Below are positions 1-10,519 of a stretch of 64,000 bases of DNA, piece by piece. The DNA comes from Anthopleura xanthogrammica (Eukaryota > Cnidaria > Anthozoa > Actiniaria > Actiniidae), in NCBI GenBank assembly GCA_964019055.1, contig OZ025217.1:1824501-1888500 (forward strand), written 5' to 3'. Positions within the stretch are counted from its first letter, which is position 1. Each line of letters begins with the position of its first letter. The position numbers and the translations under genes are program-made. The notes beneath the pieces are model-generated. The model did not search any database and was not told where the DNA came from. It saw only the letters and a list, made by a program, of their open reading frames with translations.

Positions 1-114
1 ATGTATAAAAACATTGGACTTTTGGTGCCGTGCCGTGACTTTTCACGCTCATATACGAACTCTTCTCAATGTTTTAAAACCGTAATAAGACAGCCATGGT
101 TGTGTATTTCTTAC

Positions 115-1068
115 CTCCAGGCAAGTTTGGAAAGTTAGGATGTGCGTGCATGTACACTCCTCTGCTGTGGTCCACTACCTTTGGCTTACATGGTATTGTT
201 ACTGCGCATGTCAACGATACAAAATTGAAAGCTGATAAGTATAAGATACCACATGATAGAGTACAAAATAGCATGCATACTGTATTTACTCGAATATTAA
301 ATTTTTCGCGCCTCAAATGCAGCGCTTATTCGAGGGCACATAATGACATATAGACTATGGGAAGTCAGTGTGCAAGCGATGGTGGCACAAGATAGGGCTG
401 GTTATAGTCTTCATATAGGTACGTCCATGGTGGTACACTATTATTAATATCATAGCACATGATGATACAATAAGGGTTTGGTATGGTCATGATAGGATAT
501 CATAGCACATGATGGTACAAGATATGGCTGGACATGGTCATGATAGGATATCATAGCACATGATGGTACAAGAAGGGTTTGGTATGGTCATGATAGGATA
601 TCATAGCACATGATGGTACAAGAAGGGTTTGGTATGGTCATGATAGGATATCATAGCACATGATGGTACAAGATATGACTGGACATGGTCATGATGGGAT
701 ATCATAGCACATGATGGTACAAGAAGGGTTTGGTATGGTCATGATAGGATATCATAGCACATGATGGTACAAGAAGGGTTTGGTATGGTAATGATAGGAT
801 ATCATAGCACAGGATAACAAAAAATAGGGAATAATATAGACGGCTATCATACCAAATACTTTGAGGACATATATGGACCATAGCAAATTTAGTAAAAGAA
901 CTTTGGAACATTATATATCAAAGCCGCAGTCCACGTACCTTTAGGATGTGCGGGTCTGTGATCCCCAGCGCCACTTCCTGATCCAAGGTCACTGTCAACA
1001 GGATAGCACAATGACAGAGGTACAAAACAAGCGACCAACAGCGACACAAAAAAACTATGATGAACCAT
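115..1068 (-). CDS. Candidate secreted protein, two 5' exons (partial)
   Basis: Two candidate exons on the minus strand are joined by compatible phase. Exon 1 (1068-939) starts at the first true ATG and encodes a signal peptide (MVHHSFFVSLLVACFVPLSLC) followed by a Gly/Ser/Asp-rich stretch; it ends at a good donor, AAAG|GTACGT, in phase 1. Exon 2 (201-115) starts after an AG, continues the frame from phase 1, encodes about 29 residues with one Cys and the motif NFPNLPG, and ends at a strong donor, GGAG|GTAAGA, again in phase 1. A pyrimidine-rich CAG lies just before the ATG, so a further 5' UTR exon is possible. The intron carries the 50-bp tandem repeat. Later exons would lie beyond base 1. 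I recognise no family. The signal peptide and phase match support it; exon 2 is weaker because its polypyrimidine tract is poor. Confidence 0.45.
449..812. repeat. 50-bp tandem repeat, about 7 copies
   Basis: A unit of 50 bp (beginning ATCATAGCACATGATGGTAC) is repeated about 7.3 times with few mismatches. Two subtypes differ in the middle: AGAAGGGTTTGGTATGG or AGATATGGCTGGACATGG. It lies in the putative intron of the secreted-protein model. Confidence 0.95.
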
Positions 1069-1101
1069 CTTCCTGATTATCAAAAAGAAAAATGACAGCA
1101 A

Positions 1102-2039
1102 ATAAATACTCTCTACTGATGGAAAATTTTGTTTTCTGAAATATAAATAATTTAAGAATTGGAACTGGTTTCTACGACTTCAAGCTAGACGCTTGGATCT
1201 TTGCTTTAGATCAAAGAAATAACTCAGACTTTTATAATTTTATTGGCTAGGAACCAAGAGTCTGGAGATTCCAGACTTTCCTAAAGCATTCTCTTTTATA
1301 TTTTACAACTGCGAGAAGACGGCACACAGTTAACTTAGATATGATATATATAAGTTTAATTTGATGTAAGAACTAGAAGCACAGCTCACTGACGATAAGT
1401 GTTAAGATACTGAGAAGCGAACTTAGGTGATACAGCTTCGCCAACGCTACAATATGTTTTCATTAGTGACACTGATCATTTTATATCTAAGCTGTACATT
1501 TGTTAGATTTTGCTCTGGTGTCGCATCGACGAGGTTTGCAAGTTGATTATATGTGGTCAAATATGATCAATTCATGAAAAATAATTTTAAATAAAATTCG
1601 AAATTTAAGATGTAAGCAATATAAGAAAAAAATATTTTCAATTCTTACTATTGATTTTGCTAAGTAATCAATCTTTATCTCACCTTAAAGGAGTTCTAAA
1701 ATCAGCAAAAATCACCAAGTAGAAAGACAAGCAACTAAGAAAGCTGCGTTCAAAAGATCGAAGTGAAAGAAGAAACATCAGGGTACCAGTTGTTCACGTG
1801 TCAATTCAATATCCCTCGTTTTTGTTTATAGTGTTGATATATAATATACACACATGCTAACTATCACTTAACCTTGCGAGTACCGAACAGGTCTTTCGTT
1901 CGTTCCCCCATATATTGCTTATAACAGTGTATAACATTTCAGCTTTACTAACAAGTTATATTAGTCGGTTCGTTCACTGATCTGAATCCACTTGTTCACT
2001 TAAACAATTTATATCAAATCATTGCTTTGATTATATAGA
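1102..2039. other. No gene seen
   Basis: AT-rich sequence with no convincing ORF, tandem array or inverted repeat. It would be the 5' flank of the minus-strand secreted-protein model. Confidence 0.6.
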
Positions 2040-2041
2040 AA

Positions 2042-2108
2042 GGGCGCTATATAAATCATAAATATCATTATTATAGTTTTTATTGCTACTACTACTACTA
2101 CTACTACT

Positions 2109-2149
<41 letters not shown>

Positions 2150-2151
2150 TT
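2042..2151. repeat. LINE-tail-like fragment and (TAC)n(GAC)n microsatellite
   Basis: A GGGCGCTATATAAAT stretch followed by ATTATTAT resembles the 3' tails of non-LTR elements and SINEs in this window. It runs into about 10 TAC and then about 17 GAC triplets (2085-2150). The poly-valine reading frame on the minus strand is produced by this microsatellite. Confidence 0.8.
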
Positions 2152-2370
2152 CTGTGGTTGTTTTTTTTAACGCGGTTTCCCCAACAATCCAAACCAACAA
2201 CAATCAGATGTTTCTCCGATTAAAGTTTGTTAGATCTAGAAAATTAAGTACTTGGTCTTCATGCCTGGGCTCAGGTTATTTGCAGTGATTTCTTTAGGTA
2301 TAGTTCAAACGACGATCTTCTTATGAGCGTGAATTAAGCGTTCATGAGAATTACGACCTCTTAATCAATA

Positions 2371-2507
2371 GACCTTTCCTGAATTCGCTTGGATAATCAC
2401 GAAACAATAGTTTCAAGTCAAAACTGAACTTGATTCTTTTATTTATCAAGGCCAACTCGACTTAAAACTATTGTTTCGTGATCATCCAAGTGAATTCGGG
2501 AAAGGTA
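2371..2507. mobile_element. Fold-back element, about 49-bp arms
   Basis: Arm 2371-2419 is the near-perfect reverse complement of arm 2459-2507, separated by 39 bp. It has no coding capacity and looks like a small MITE or fold-back element. Confidence 0.85.
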
Positions 2508-2646
2508 TATTAAGTTCGACAAATTGTATTAAGGTCGACCCAGTCGTTAAGATCGACTGGCCATGGAGCTGTCGGGAATAACGACATTGGAGCGACTCTG
2601 ATTCACCCAAATAAAAAAAGTGCAATGATATTAATAATTTTCTTAA

Positions 2647-3316
2647 AGTGCTACTACGATCAAATTTTAATGTCTCCAATTGTAACTATTTTAAGACATG
2701 TTAAAGCACTTTACAAAAGAAGAAAACTGGCGTTTACCATTTCTTGTTTGCATTTTTAGTTCGCGAGATATTCAAGTTTCAAGTTTAAGCTAATTAACTT
2801 TGATGACGTCATATTCTCAACTCACAGTTTGCTTAAATATAGATGTCAGTAAATTTCTGAGAGTATTTGATGAATGTCATTTAAACTTTGCAGTATACTT
2901 GTATTCAAAGCATGTAACATGAAAAAGCACAAACTTTGGTTGCTATGACAACTTACTGGTGTCCAGGCCCCTAACAACATTTTTCGCTATCCGGCGATTT
3001 CTTCGTTATTTTTTTCACTTGACTGTAACAGATAGTTTATATATAATATAATATAATGGGGTTCTTATATAGCGCATTTCACATCGTCTCAATGCGCTTT
3101 ACAATTTTGACCAGTGGAGGACTTTACGGGCTGCATATTAAGGCGCTATTAGCAGCCGTGCAGCTTACAATCATGAGTGAATTGTTAGTAATTAGTGTTA
3201 TGCCTCCAAATTGGGATAGGCTGTTGAACCGGGAGACAATTTCCTACTCTTACACGAATAATTCAACAGGTTCTTTTATGTCCCCCATTTACAGGTTAAG
3301 AAAGGGTTGGGAGACA

Positions 3317-3369
<53 letters not shown>

Positions 3370-3377
3370 TAGATGTG

Positions 3378-3433
<56 letters not shown>

Positions 3434-3870
3434 CCGGGACTCGAACCACGACCTCCCGCACAACAGACCGACGCTCTTACCAACTGAGCTAACCGGGTGG
3501 CGGTTTTAAGTTTAATCAAGCTTCATTTGCTACCATGTATTTATAAAGGTAAAAATGTCAAAAACTGGAATTTTAGGTAGGGGTGGCCTGAAACCGAAAT
3601 TTTGAAGTACAGCTAGAATACTATAATGCTGCTCAATTTGATTGTTTTTGATTGAAAGTAGGCTGAGATATAGCTTATCGCAATTCTAGGCAGGTCAAGT
3701 ATTGAGAATATGACGTCATCAGGAATAATGGCCGCCATTTTTTAAACTCGAATATCTTTGGAAGGAAAAAAGGTATTTGAAAATGGAAAGCGACTTTTCA
3801 CTTCACTATCAAAGGTTCTTTCAATCCATGAATAAAAACAGGAAGGCAAAAATTTGATCATAGTAGCACT
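2647..3870. mobile_element. 1.2-kb non-autonomous element with TTAA duplication
   Basis: The ends are inverted repeats (AGTGCTACTACGATCAAATT and its complement), with diverged similarity about 180 bp inward, including a shared TGACGTCATATTCTCAA. The element is flanked by TTAA at 2643-2646 and 3871-3874. The paralogous site near 16212 has a single TTAA-like site and no insert, which confirms the boundaries. It carries a nested SINE and has no transposase ORF. TTAA duplications are characteristic of piggyBac, but the termini are not piggyBac-like, so the superfamily is uncertain. Confidence 0.85.
3055..3503 (-). mobile_element. tRNA-derived SINE (minus strand)
   Basis: Read on the minus strand, it starts with a tRNA-like head: A box TTAGCTCAGTTGGTAAGAGC and B box GGTTCGAGTCC. 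The body matches the SINE at 28133-28576 (for example ACATCTACAAATGGTTAGAC). The tail is GCGCTATATAAGAACCCC followed by a TA-rich run. It is nested in the 2647-3870 element. Confidence 0.9.
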
Positions 3871-3903
3871 TTAATAGTAAATAAGTTACGTAAGACAAAA
3901 ATA

Positions 3904-4707
3904 AGACTTTTCTTGTTTTAAGCATCGATCTCTAGTGTTAATTAGCGTGCAAGATGGTTTTGGGCGTTGTTCTCCTGATACCGAACAAGAACGCGTTCAA
4001 GATGTGTATAGTTTTGTGCTTTCATCACCTATCCTAGTCGTTTTTCTTGTTTCAAGCATTTCTCGTGTTAATTAGGGTGCAAGATGGTTTTGGGCGTTAT
4101 TCTCCTAATGCCGTCTTCGCACATAGGTTCACCATCAGGTATTACATAACAAGAACGCGTTCAAGATGTGTATAGTTTTGTCCTTTCATCACCTATCCTA
4201 GTCGTTTTTCTTGTTTCAAGCATTTCTCGTGTTAATTAGGGTGCAAGATGGTTTTGGGCGTTGTTCTCCTAATGCCGTCTTCGCACATAGGTTTACCATC
4301 AGGTATTACATAACAAGAACGCGTTCAAGATGTGTATAGTTTTGTCCTTTCATCACCTATCCTAGTCGTTTTTCTTGTTTCAAGCATTTCTCGTGTTAAT
4401 TAGGGTGCAAGATGGTTTTGGGCGTTGTTCTCCTAATGCCGTCTTCGCACATAGGTTCACCATCAGGTATTACATAACAAGAACGCGTTCAAGATGTGTA
4501 TAGTTTTGTCCTTTCATCACCTATCCTAGTCGTTTTTCTTGTTTCAAGCATTTCTCGTGTTAATTAGGGTGCAAGATGGTTTTGGGCGTTGTTCTCCTAA
4601 TGCCGTCTTCGCACATAGGTTCACCATCAGGTATTACATAACAAGAACGCGTTCAAGATGTGTATAGTTTTGTGCTTTCATCACCTATCCTAGTCGTTTT
4701 TCTTGGG
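3904..4707. repeat. 164-bp tandem repeat, about 5 copies
   Basis: The landmark AAGATGGTTTTGGGCGTT occurs at 3951, 4081, 4245, 4409 and 4573. The last four are exactly 164 bp apart; the first unit lacks 34 bp in its middle. The paralogous block at 16250-16430 has one unit, so the array expanded only here. Confidence 0.95.
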
Positions 4708-4930
4708 TTTTTTTAGCTTGCTATTTTCCTCCTGTTGTTTTTCCACTAGTAAGGTAGGAAAACCGTTTCTGAGAACCCTCGTGGTTAGAGGAGATGTAGT
4801 CCACCATACCGTGTTGGCTTGATCTAACTGATGACAAATGGATGGAAAAGCACCATTAAAAAAATGATATGAAGAGAAATTGGAATACAGAAAGAAACTA
4901 TATGGAAAAACAGAGGATTCGTGAAAAATA

Positions 4931-5969
4931 GAAGAAAACGAATAAACTACTATAAGCCATTCAAAGAAGCTTCAACATAAAATTCTTCAAATTAATTACT
5001 GTTATTAATTTTTTTATCTTTATGGACCTAATTGCAAGAATGTCGTCATATGAAAACAACAAATAAAAAAATAACAAATAAAAATTAATTAGAAATATGT
5101 TATTTTGATTCCAAAGCCCCCTAGATTGATAAGAATATAACTGTTTTATAGTATATGCCAACAAGATAATCTCAAAAATATCAGCCTATATCTTCAAAAC
5201 AGTGAAATAATTGCACCTGTTTTACAAAAATAATGAATTCCTATTGGTATTTTTTATTTTTATATGACAACCTTCTTGCAATTAGGTGTATTTCGAAGTT
5301 ATTAAGCATAAAGTCCAACCACTAAAACTAATATAAAACCTTAACTGAAGGAAGACTTTAAGAATATTTTTAGTGCTGCGAATGAGACTTTTTAAAGTAC
5401 ATATAATTCTTTTCCGGAATTTTGCAAAAAATTGTAGTGTCCCCCCCCCCCTCCCCCAGTGATTTTCAGTTTCCGTCGCCGCTGCTACACTATCAAGAGC
5501 ATGGTATTTCATCTGTGAAACTGTACTAACCTAAATTTAAATTGTATAAAAATGTGCAATGTCTATTTTTGTGTTTTATTTCATCTTAGCTAGTTGGAGA
5601 CGTTCATGAATTATAAGCAAACTAACGAACGACTTTGGTTAGTGGAACCTTTATTTAAAAAGGGTGGCATATTCAGCAAAAAGCTGTTATCCAGAGGAGC
5701 CTCGAATAAAATAAATGGTTGAATGAAATGATCATGGAAAAAACCCCGATCAAATGAATAATAAAATATGCTTTTTATAGATTGAAATATGCCGATGGAC
5801 TTGTTAATTATCAAGGTTTGGTTAAGAAATGTCTTAATTTCTAACACAACACCGACAATCATTATTGCTTCCATTTATGGAGTGCGCGGCGTTACTTCCA
5901 ATTAAAGAAAGTTCGGCCACTTCTTATAATTAGGCAAGCATAGAATACACTGGCATTCTTGCAAGCATC
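4931..5969. other. 5' flank of gene A; no gene seen
   Basis: AT-rich, with a short C-run near 5442-5456. I see no convincing ORF. It holds the promoter region of gene A, where I could not identify a clear TATA box, and it lacks the 74-bp minisatellite found upstream of B and C. Confidence 0.6.
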
Positions 5970-6794
5970 ATGAACGGCGCAAGAGCTCAGAGTACGTCAA
6001 CTAGAGGAAAGCAAGAACCTTCCCTGTTAGAGATGGCAAACTTTTACAGTGAACGAAATCGCCACATATTTTACGTTGATGCGGAGCCGGTTTCTAGCAC
6101 CAGCGGAGGTGCTAGATTGGACAGTGGTAGTTTGATTGACGGGCAAAAAGCAAAATCGCACGGTAATTTTTGCGAATGTAGTGTTAATAATGGATTATTG
6201 GCCAGAAAAGCCCCCCACCACTTGCCAAGCCTTAGCAATGAACACCACGACATCGCAGCTACTCGAGGCACTCGAGAAAGAGTAAAACGAGAAAAAAGTA
6301 GACCAAAAATTACTGCACAGAACGGCCAGTTTTACCAAAAAAAGGAAAAAATAATGAAGAAAGCTCCTGCGGCAGGTCTCCCGCCAATCAGGAGCTCCCA
6401 TCACTTGGACAAAGATAATAAGATCAAGGATCTTGAATATGAAGACGACAGAGAATGTATCCAAGTCAAAAAGGCATCGGTTTCTGAAAACACTCAAAGA
6501 CCCCTGGAACAAGGCAATGATTCAACTCATCCTTTAAGACCAAAAAAGAGGGGCCTTCCGCTGCAAACGTTCTATAGAAGACTAGTGCACCGATGTCAAG
6601 TAAAGCCGAACCAGTTAAAGAAAGTTCACAGATCCACACTCCTTCAAGAGGAAGTTTTGACCCTTGAAAGTCAAGTGCCAGTACGTAGAAAAGGGATCTG
6701 TCTTGGTTCAGATGATTTCCTTAAGGAGAGAACTAAAGCTCGTGTCGTCTTCAAACGTCTTGGCGAAGAACGAGAATTCTTCCCAACTTCATGA
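5970..6794 (+). CDS. Gene A: intronless basic protein of a three-member local family
   Basis: A 274-residue ORF from a true ATG. I recognise no known family. It shares four conserved blocks, in the same order, with genes B and C. Block 1 (residues 17-34, PSLLEMANFYSERNRHIF) and block 2 (81-88, APHHLPSL) lie in the N-terminal third. Block 3 (195-209, GLPLQTFYRRLVHRC) and block 4 (about 248-266, DDFLKERTKARVVFKRLG, preceded by RRKGIC) lie near the C-terminus. The middle is Lys/Arg-rich and low in complexity, suggesting a nuclear or nucleic-acid-associated protein, but that is inference. There is no signal peptide or membrane segment. Divergence from B and C between the blocks, with the blocks kept, indicates selection. 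It is the oldest branch of the local family. Confidence 0.75.
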   Translation: MNGARAQSTSTRGKQEPSLLEMANFYSERNRHIFYVDAEPVSSTSGGARLDSGSLIDGQKAKSHGNFCECSVNNGLLARKAPHHLPSLSNEHHDIAATRGTRERVKREKSRPKITAQNGQFYQKKEKIMKKAPAAGLPPIRSSHHLDKDNKIKDLEYEDDRECIQVKKASVSENTQRPLEQGNDSTHPLRPKKRGLPLQTFYRRLVHRCQVKPNQLKKVHRSTLLQEEVLTLESQVPVRRKGICLGSDDFLKERTKARVVFKRLGEEREFFPTS

Positions 6795-7116
6795 AAAAGT
6801 AAGAACGATGACTAAAAGTGGTCTTGAAATATGAGATATGAAATATAGTCTTGAAATAATTAGAAACTGATAAAAGTTAGTATATCTTATTTTCATTGTT
6901 TTCTATTGTGTTTGACTATTGCACATTAGTAAAATCTACTACTATACTATTGCAAATCCTGCATTCTGATTGGCTAACGTACTCACTATCTATCAGCCGA
7001 TAGATAGTGGGTAGAGAAAGCCGGACTTGTTTTGAAAAAATGGCGGCTTTTCCTTCGCGCTTTTGTGAAGTTTAGTTTAGTTTAGTATAGTATAGTTTAG
7101 TTGAGATTTTTACTAA

Positions 7117-7228
7117 AACAATTAGAAGACTCACTCTCGATTTCTATCGGCTTTGATAGTTGACTCGGGGCCGGAGCCCCTCGTCAACTATCAGCCGATA
7201 GAAATCTCGAGTTCGTCTTCTAATTGTT
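7117..7228. mobile_element. Palindromic fold-back element
   Basis: Arms of about 55 bp beginning AACAATTAGAAGAC and ending GTCTTCTAATTGTT are near-perfect complements around a GGGGCCGGAGCCCC centre. A second short palindrome (CTATCTATCAGCCGATAGAT) lies about 150 bp upstream and may belong to the same composite. Confidence 0.85.
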
Positions 7229-7459
7229 AATTGAAAACAAGTGCTGATTTGGGTTTTCATTCGTGGGTAAGAAAAATTACAAGTCTGCTTTTCTACTTTC
7301 TTAATTATTCCATTCCCTGTAAAATAAGGAAGGCAGTGTGTTAGATAACTTTAAATTGTAATTTAAGAAAAAAACGCCTTTCTCTGTTAAATATATATTA
7401 TAATATACTGTTTGGTATGTGAAATGAGATCCGATTTTTTCCCGTTTCGAGCTTTGAAC

Positions 7460-8071
7460 CTATAGACCCCTTGCACGTGACGTCAAAGAAAGCAGCTCGA
7501 TTGGGAGGACAAAACAAAAGAATTATCTCCTGAGAATAGAGCTTTTAAGTGTGACGTCAATCGTATGAAAAAATGACTTCCGGGTCCAAAACGGAAAGCA
7601 GTTTTATAGAGATTTTTCTTACTTTTTCTTCGTGACAGGATTTTTTGTCTAAAGTTCTAACTGTTTCAGGTGGAGGTTAAATCATTGAGAATATTTATGC
7701 TATATTTTAGTTTTTATGAGTAACGTACTGGACCCGGAAAAACGTCACAACTTAACAGCTCTATTGGAAACTATCGTTTTGTCCTCCGCCAAATGGACAA
7801 TGTGCATCAAAGCTCACAAAGCATTCTGGGAAACCGATCCCTGCAAAAATGAAACAGGGACTGAAATCAAAGGAACTATCAGAAAAAAATTACTCTGTTA
7901 TTTCCGTCTGTTGAAATACTTACATTTCCATAGAAAATGTCGGAGGAAAAATTGTCAGATGAATTTTTAGAGGAGCCAAAAAAGCGTAAGGACTCGGTTT
8001 TCCATCATGCTTTGTGCTCGAGTTCGTGCATATTCGCTATTGAGCTGAATTCCAAAGTAAGAGTTTATTGA
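7460..8071. mobile_element. Long copy of a MITE family (see 8731 and 59292)
   Basis: The left end (ATAGACCCCTTGCACGTGAC) and right end (GAGCTGAATTCCAAAGTAAG, then GTTTATT) match the ends of the short elements at 8731-8875 and 59292-59420. The interior matches 57003-57235, including AAGCTCACAAAGCA and GAGGAGCCAAAAAAGCGTAAGG. An internal frame reads KLSDEFLEEPKKRKDS, which could be decayed coding sequence of the parent element, but no intact ORF remains. Confidence 0.7.
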
Positions 8072-8222
8072 AATGTCTAAGGCCAATGTAAAGAAAAGTG
8101 TTCAGGTAATATGAAAACACACATTGTTAGTGTATCTGATCTTAAGCATGATATCAGTTCAGAATATGTTTTTACTTAGTCTAGTATATTGTAAATTGAT
8201 GAGTTTAGCTTTTGAGATTATG

Positions 8223-8470
8223 ATTAAAATAAACACAAACGCAAGGTTGATTTCACAACGTTTCGACATCGTTCGATGTCATTTTCAAGTGATTTTTATT
8301 TTCAGTGGATCGATTATATAGTTAATTATTCCGTTCTTTTGTACATAATCACTGTTGCAGGAATTGGTCAACTTAATAATCGATCCACTGAAAATAAAAA
8401 TCACTTGAAAATGACATCGGACGATGTCGAAACGTTGTGAAATCAACCTTGCGTTTGTGTTTATTTTAAT
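8223..8470. mobile_element. Fold-back element, about 95-bp near-perfect arms
   Basis: The left arm, starting ATTAAAATAAACACAAACGC, and the right arm, ending GCGTTTGTGTTTATTTTAAT, are complementary over about 95 bp, with a loop of about 60 bp. Small ORFs over this stretch are by-products of the repeat. Confidence 0.9.
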
Positions 8471-8730
8471 TATATTGTAAATTATTAAATAAAAAATTGA
8501 ATTGTAACTACGATAAAAGTGATCCAAGAGGCCACATTCAATTTCTTAAAATTCAGACTTGATTGCGAGGCTTTAGTCGTATGGTACTTCATGTATGATA
8601 CAACCATGTGGATCCCCAAAAACATTTATTGGTAGGAATAAAATAATGTACCATATACGACGTTTCTACCTTTCGCCAATACTAAGAAAATTTTCGTAGA
8701 AATGCTAGTCAGTTCACTACTTAACAACGT

Positions 8731-8875
8731 CATAGACCCCTTTCACGTGACCTCATAGCAGCTATATTTGAATGTCAAAACAAAAGAATTTCAATCTCCT
8801 GAGAATTGGAACCTATTGTTGTGTTCTCCAACTGAAATTGAGCTGAATTCCGACGTACTCCAAAGGGTTTATTAT
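8731..8875. mobile_element. Short MITE of the CACGTGAC family
   Basis: It starts ATAGACCCCTTTCACGTGAC and ends GAGCTGAATTCC...AAAGGGTTTATT. TCTCCTGAGAATTGGAACCT in the middle is identical to the copy at 59292-59420. It is an internally deleted relative of 7460-8071. Confidence 0.75.
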
Positions 8876-8899
8876 CGAAGCTACAGCAATGCATATTTA

Positions 8900-9573
8900 G
8901 GGATGGACCATTAGATAGTTGATGGGGGGTTGCGTAAATCCCCAAAAAAATATCGAGCAAGCCCTTAAACCTCGCTCTTCTGTGCGAAAACAAAAATATC
9001 GAGCAAGCACAGGTCAATTGAATGGCACGAACTTTATAAATATGTTGCGAATGCCCATCAAATCACTGGAAACTGCATTTCCTAGGGTCTCCATTTTCAA
9101 AAATTTTCGGGGGGCCAAACCCCCCTACGTTCGCCCGCCTTTGGCGGTAGTTAGCCTCCTTCCCAATAAAAATTACGCTCGACGGTCCCTTTATAATGCA
9201 TAATCGCATTGAAAATCAGAATATAATAAATTAAAGCAGAATTCGGACTATAATGTTCAGTTTTCAATTCTGAAATAGTAGTAAGAGTGGTTTCAAGATG
9301 CCAGATAAAATTTCAATTTTACATGTTGATTTTCTTGCATGTTCAGTCAATGTCGGCTTCAAATTTTGCCCAAAAGACCTCCTTGATTAACCAATCAGTA
9401 ATTTTGCCCTATTTATGATTAATAATATTAATGATTCCATACTAGTTTTTTTTAATATCGTGCAAGGTTATGATGTGCAAAAAATAATAACGTGCTGGGG
9501 GTTGGACAAAAAAATAAATATCATGCAACTAAAATTCCTGCAACCCCCCATCAATTATCTAATGGTCCGTCCC
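8900..9573. mobile_element. Harbinger-type non-autonomous element, TTA duplication
   Basis: The terminal inverted repeats of about 34 bp (GGGATGGACCATTAGATAGT left; GGGACGGACCATTAGATAAT on the right-end complement) share TTGATGGGGGGTTGC further in. TTA lies directly outside both ends (8897-8899 and 9574-9576). A 3-bp TWA duplication with GG-starting ends fits PIF/Harbinger. There is no transposase ORF. Confidence 0.8.
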
Positions 9574-9831
9574 TTACTAATCCTTTTGAGGTTTAATGCT
9601 ATTTTGAACATTTTATTCCAGAGAGCCTCGGTATATATCTCGAACATGACCTATTGTATCCTGAAAATAATGTAAAAAAATTAAAATGTCATCATTTCGC
9701 ATTTCAAAACTAAAGTATTTTAGCAAGTCTAGTTATCAACCAATAAAGGTCTTACAATAGCGCTTTGAAGTGTGGTTTCATTTTAATTGCAGCTAAAAAT
9801 TGAAGATACTATTTTTAACTTTCACACGTGA

Positions 9832-10195
9832 TGGTATTATCGTTGCCATGGCTTTCCTCGTTTCAGCCAATAGCAAAGAGAAACTTCCTACGCTAGTCAT
9901 GTGATTATATCTATTGCCATGGCTTTCCCCGCATCATCCAATAGGAAAAGAACTTCTTCCTGCGCTGCGCTGTTTATGTGATGTTATCCTCGTTGCCATG
10001 GCTCTTCTCGTGCCAGCCATTAAGAAAAGAGCATATTCTTACACTGTTTATGTGATGTTATCTTCGTTGCCATGGCTCTTTTCGTACCAGCCAATAGAAA
10101 ACGAGCATCTTCCTTCGCAGTTTTGTGATGTTTTCCTGGTTGCCATGGCTCTTCTCTTGCTAACCAACAAGGAACGTGCCTCCTCCTTTTAATCT
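9832..10195. repeat. Diverged 74-bp minisatellite upstream of gene B
   Basis: About five diverged units, each containing GTTGCCATGGCT and a CCAAT-like segment (CAGCCAATAG), then TGTTTATGTGATGTTAT. It is the same family as the long array upstream of gene C (16764-17760) and the three units at 15206-15435. Confidence 0.85.
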
Positions 10196-10329
10196 AGGCC
10201 GGCTACGCAGGCAACTACCTTGATGAATAATTAGAGCAATAAGAGTCTAGTAATAGAATAATGTTTCCTTACTAATTACAGAATTAGTGTACAACATATT
10301 CCACATACGTGTCTTATTTTCCTCTGTGG

Positions 10330-10519
10330 TGTTGCCGACGGCACACATTCGGTACCGTGTAAGGCATGTTTGGCTTTATTGCTATGGTAACACTGGCAAT
10401 AATATTACAACTTAGAACCCTTAAGTAGGCGGTAAAAAGCCTATTCTTTCATTTAATATCATCCTATTTTCCCTGTTAAAAGTATCCTCGATATCTAAGA
10501 AGCAAGAACAAGGAGAGTC
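10330..10519 (+). promoter_or_regulatory. Conserved proximal promoter and 5' UTR of gene B
   Basis: This stretch up to the ATG is nearly identical to 17929-18118 upstream of gene C. Landmarks are GTTGCCGACGGC, GGTACCGTGTAAGGCATG and TAGGCGGTAAAAAGCCTA; the last could act as a weak TATA-like element. No consensus TATA box is present. Conservation here mostly reflects the recent duplication. Confidence 0.5.

Larger units (their letters stand above)
2531..4930. repeat. Dispersed block upstream of gene A, paralogous to 15660-16760
   Basis: Sequence at 2531-2646 and 3875-4930 aligns in the same order with 15664-15708 plus 16144-16760. Shared landmarks are GTCGACCCAGTCGTTAAGAT, GATTCACCCAAATAAA and TTGGCTTGATCTAACTGATG. 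This copy is interrupted by a TTAA-flanked element (2647-3870) and contains an expanded 164-bp tandem array. The other copy is interrupted by a TA-flanked MITE. Both copies lie 5' of a member of the A/B/C gene family, so the block was probably copied along with the gene. Confidence 0.85.

Noticed and set aside
2009..2203. Poly-valine ORF on the minus strand
   Set aside because: Translation of a trinucleotide microsatellite.
3420..3503. tRNA gene (A and B boxes on the minus strand)
   Set aside because: The tRNA-like head continues into a shared SINE body; the same body follows a decayed head at 28133.
7716..7970. 84-residue ORF
   Set aside because: It lies inside a repeated mobile element whose other copy (57003-57235) does not keep the frame.
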